NCBI GenBank assembly: GCA_004555915.1
Contig: SFJM01000072.1
Span: 1 to 5,898 of the forward strand
Length of the DNA: 5,898 nt
Reading direction: 5' to 3'
Origin: Clostridiales bacterium
Lineage (GTDB): Bacteria; Bacillota; Clostridia; Oscillospirales; Butyricicoccaceae
Shown here: one piece after another, positions 4,338 to 5,898 of the stretch
How positions within the stretch are numbered: the stretch's first letter is position 1
Layout of the letters: each line of letters opens with the position of its first letter
Notes under the pieces: model-generated
Seen by the model: only the letters and a program-made list of their open reading frames with translations
Database searches by the model: none
What the model was told of the DNA's origin: nothing
Program-made: the position numbers and the translations under genes

Positions 4338-5522
4338 TTAACGGAACAGTTCAGCCAGGGCATCTTCCTGAATACCGGAACCGATCACACACAGACGGCC
4401 GGTATAATCCGCAGCACCATGACGCAGCTCGATTTCTTCCGGAACCATGTCAAAATGCAGCCAGGAGCCATCCTGTGCCGGTACAATGCCCTTGGCACGC
4501 AGTACCATACCATACAGCTCGGTATCCGACAGCTGTTCCAGGCGGGCACGCAGGTCTTCTTCGGTAAATTTATGTGCGGTTTCCATGCCCCAGCTGGTGA
4601 ATACTTCATCCGCATCGTGGTGATGGTGTCCGCAGGAGCAAACGCCATTTTCATCATAATGATGCTCGTGATGATGCTCATGCTCGTGGTCATGGTGATG
4701 GCCGCAGCAATGCTCGTCGTGCTCGTGTTCATGCTCGTGGTCATGGTGGCAGCAGTGCCCGTCGTGCTCATGCTCGTGGTCATGGTGATGGCCGCAGCAA
4801 TGCTCGTCGTGCTCGTGGTCATGGTCGTGACCACAGCAGCAATGACCGTCATGGTCATGATGATGGTGGTGATGATGCTCCTCATGCTCATACAGCTCGG
4901 CAGCATCCAGCAGGGCCTGATGGCCGTCCGCACACATAACCTCATAAATCTGCTCGCCGGTCAGCTCATCCCACGGGGTAGTAATGACACGGGTATGCTC
5001 GTCACAGTGTTCACGTACCAGCTGGATGGCTTCATCCAGACGCTTTTCGCTGAGGTTCTGGGTACGGCTGAGGACGATAGTACCAGCGCTTTCCAGCTGG
5101 TTGTTATAGAACTCACCAAAGTTCTTGATATACATGCGGCACTTGGAGGCATCGCAAACGGTGGTCAGGCAGCCCATTTCCACTTCGCCTTCCCGCAGGA
5201 CGGGCTGGACCGCAGCGGCAACATCAGACAGCTTGCCCACGCCGGAGGGCTCAATGATAATGCGGTCGGGTGCATACTGGCTGAGCACATCGCCCAGTGC
5301 CTTGCCGAAGTCACCGACGAGGGTGCAGCAGATACAGCCGGAATTCATTTCTGTGATTTCAATGCCGGCATCCTTGAGGAAGCCGCCGTCAATACCGATC
5401 TCACCAAATTCATTTTCAATGAGGACGACCTTTTTGCCCTTCAGCGGGCCTTCCAGCAGCTTACGGATAAGGGTGGTTTTACCTGCACCCAGAAAGCCGG
5501 AAATAATGTCGATTTTCGTCAT
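4338..5522 (-). CDS. COG0523/CobW GTPase with CxCC motif and long His/Cys-rich metal-binding insert
   Basis: A 394-residue putative metallochaperone that would couple GTP hydrolysis to delivery of zinc or another transition metal. Walker A is GFLGAGKTT (9-17). The family metal site GCICC (62-66, CxCC at 63-66) follows, then IIIEPSGVGKLSD (88-100). The base-recognition motif reads SRTQ (152-155) in place of the usual NKxD. Residues 212-302 are almost pure His, Asp, Glu, Gly and Cys, with about 43 His and 11 Cys by hand count, in units such as DEHCCGHHHDHEHEH. This fits a metal store or buffer, as seen in some CobW, HypB and UreG relatives. The CobW C-terminal domain follows (about 317-394). 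The ATG at 5522 is chosen because AGAAGGTG lies 5 nt before it and Walker A follows at residue 9; a longer in-frame reading to 5702 would run through the promoter. It is the first gene of a two-gene operon. The actual metal is not shown by sequence. Confidence 0.9.
   Translation of the reverse strand: MTKIDIISGFLGAGKTTLIRKLLEGPLKGKKVVLIENEFGEIGIDGGFLKDAGIEITEMNSGCICCTLVGDFGKALGDVLSQYAPDRIIIEPSGVGKLSDVAAAVQPVLREGEVEMGCLTTVCDASKCRMYIKNFGEFYNNQLESAGTIVLSRTQNLSEKRLDEAIQLVREHCDEHTRVITTPWDELTGEQIYEVMCADGHQALLDAAELYEHEEHHHHHHHDHDGHCCCGHDHDHEHDEHCCGHHHDHEHEHDGHCCHHDHEHEHEHDEHCCGHHHDHEHEHHHEHHYDENGVCSCGHHHHDADEVFTSWGMETAHKFTEEDLRARLEQLSDTELYGMVLRAKGIVPAQDGSWLHFDMVPEEIELRHGAADYTGRLCVIGSGIQEDALAELFR
4675..4817. 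repeat. 90-bp-period internal repeat within the His-rich coding region
   Basis: A 53-bp segment at 4675-4727 recurs exactly at 4765-4817, offset by 90 bp (30 codons). It encodes the repeated DEHCCGHHHDHEHEH block (residues 239-253 and 269-283). The DNA between the copies is a diverged version of the same unit. Near-identity at the DNA level points to recent duplication, and such a tract is prone to length change by slippage or recombination. Confidence 0.85.
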
Positions 5523-5580
5523 ATAAACACCTTCTAAAGAAATTAAATTGACCAATTGATTGTAAAATGCTTCAACGCTA

Positions 5581-5609
5581 ATAGTACACCAAAACAGGAG
5601 ATTTTGCAA
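5581..5609 (-). promoter_or_regulatory. Promoter of the two-gene GTPase operon
   Basis: On the minus strand, TTGCAA (5604-5609), a 17-nt spacer and TACTAT (complement of 5581-5586). Initiation near 5574 leaves a leader of about 50 nt. A 10-bp direct repeat, TTGTAAAATG, flanks the promoter core on the plus strand (5560-5569 and 5618-5627). I see no clear Zur- or Fur-like palindrome, so metal control is not evident from the sequence. Confidence 0.6.
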
Positions 5610-5624
5610 GGGAGGAGTTGTAAA

Positions 5625-5747
5625 ATGAGCGTGAACAAAGGGAAGGGGGGAAGTTTGCTGTATCAACCGTATCTCTGTGCAGAACCGGAAGTTGACCTGC
5701 AACTCCCTCCGTCATTTGCTGACGCAAATGCCACCTCCCTCCTCTGA
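5625..5747 (+). CDS. Possible 40-residue small protein running into a palindromic repeat
   Basis: A short ORF beginning MSVNKGKGGSLLYQPY. GGAGG (5611-5615) lies 9 nt before the ATG, which is the only real support. No good plus-strand promoter precedes it, the composition shows no signal peptide or membrane segment, and the last 15 codons are palindromic repeat sequence. The ribosome-site-like GGGAGGAG lies next to the -35 of the divergent GTPase operon promoter and may be chance. I do not recognise the product. Confidence 0.2.
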   Translation: MSVNKGKGGSLLYQPYLCAEPEVDLQLPPSFADANATSLL

Positions 5748-5760
5748 GGGAGGCTTTTTT
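5701..5760 (+). repeat. Palindromic repeat element, copy 1, ending in a terminator-like hairpin
   Basis: Starts AACTCCCTCCGTC. It contains a perfect hairpin CATTTGC-TGAC-GCAAATG (5713-5730), then CCTCCCTC-CTCT-GAGGGAGG (5734-5753) followed by six T (5755-5760). The outer CTCCCTC also complements GAGGGAG, so the element can fold in alternative ways. The final hairpin plus T run could terminate plus-strand transcription. It matches copy 2 (5811-5860) in inverse orientation. Confidence 0.8.
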
Positions 5761-5810
5761 CCGCAACCGTTTCCTTGCTATCTCAGCCGGGAAAATGGGC
5801 GTTATGATCC

Positions 5811-5860
5811 AAAGGCTCCCTCAGAGGAGGGAGCTGTCAGCGAAGCTGACTGAGGGAGTT
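5811..5860 (-). repeat. Palindromic repeat element, copy 2, inverted relative to copy 1
   Basis: Read on the minus strand it begins AACTCCCTCAGTCAGC and ends GAGGGAGCCTTT, the same plan as copy 1. It has two hairpins: GCTCCCTC-AGAG-GAGGGAGC (5815-5834 region) and GTCAGC-GAA-GCTGAC (5836-5850). The inner hairpin differs in sequence from copy 1 but keeps its pairing. The 50 bp between the copies (5761-5810) and the last 38 bp of the window (5861-5898) show nothing recognisable. Confidence 0.8.
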
Positions 5861-5898
5861 ATATCTATCCTGCTGGCTCATACAGAGGTTACGGTTGA

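Noticed and set aside
4675..4886. A CRISPR-like or satellite array, suggested by regular short repeats.
   Set aside because: The repeats are in-frame His/Cys codons of an open reading frame, without constant repeats separated by unique spacers.
4104..5537. A long plus-strand open frame with a very hydrophobic Met/Val/Leu-rich centre that looks like a membrane protein.
   Set aside because: It is the antisense reading of the CobW gene: His codons CAT/CAC read backwards become ATG/GTG. It has no ribosome site or family match, while the minus strand has clear GTPase motifs.

Overview
The window looks like chromosomal DNA of a Gram-positive anaerobe in the Clostridia, most likely an Oscillospirales-type gut bacterium. 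The grounds are AGGAGG-type ribosome binding sites with some GTG starts, sigma-A-like promoters with extended -10 boxes, a lipoprotein NodB-type deacetylase, a small sigma-region-4 protein, and short palindromic repeats of the CTCCCTCAGTCAGC...GCTGACAGCTCCCTC kind that I associate with that group. The genus is an inference; no species could be assigned.

Layout, left to right. (1) 1-133: the 3' two-thirds of a 5S rRNA and its intrinsic terminator, the end of an rRNA operon. (2) 183-1086, plus strand: a strong promoter and a prephenate dehydrogenase gene (tyrosine synthesis). A 22-bp tandem duplication lies across its stop codon. (3) 1114-2331, plus strand: two stacked promoters, one with a perfect dyad in its spacer, then a lipoprotein polysaccharide deacetylase and an intrinsic terminator. 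(4) 2332-2545: a convergent intergenic gap holding a long imperfect inverted repeat. (5) 2546-3065, minus strand: two small genes that overlap by 173 nt. One encodes a coiled-coil protein with an AT-hook-like motif, the other a sigma-70 region 4 helix-turn-helix protein. (6) 3066-3380: a regulatory gap with a minus-strand promoter and leader for the small gene pair, a very good plus-strand promoter with no obvious gene to serve, and the terminator of the next operon. (7) 3381-5522, minus strand: a two-gene metal-handling operon with its promoter at 5581-5609. The first gene is a COG0523/CobW GTPase with a CxCC motif and a long His/Cys-rich insert. The second is a divergent COG0523 GTPase without CxCC whose C-terminus looks like the DUF1980/YcgQ (TIGR03943) domain. 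(8) 5523-5898: promoter region, a doubtful 40-codon ORF, and two palindromic repeats in opposite orientation.

The most interesting parts are the paired GTPases, which look like a compact metal (probably zinc) allocation module in which a domain usually encoded beside a permease is fused to a second GTPase, and the overlapping coiled-coil/AT-hook and sigma-4 gene pair with an A7 tract in the overlap. Everything here was read by eye; no database search or folding program was run.
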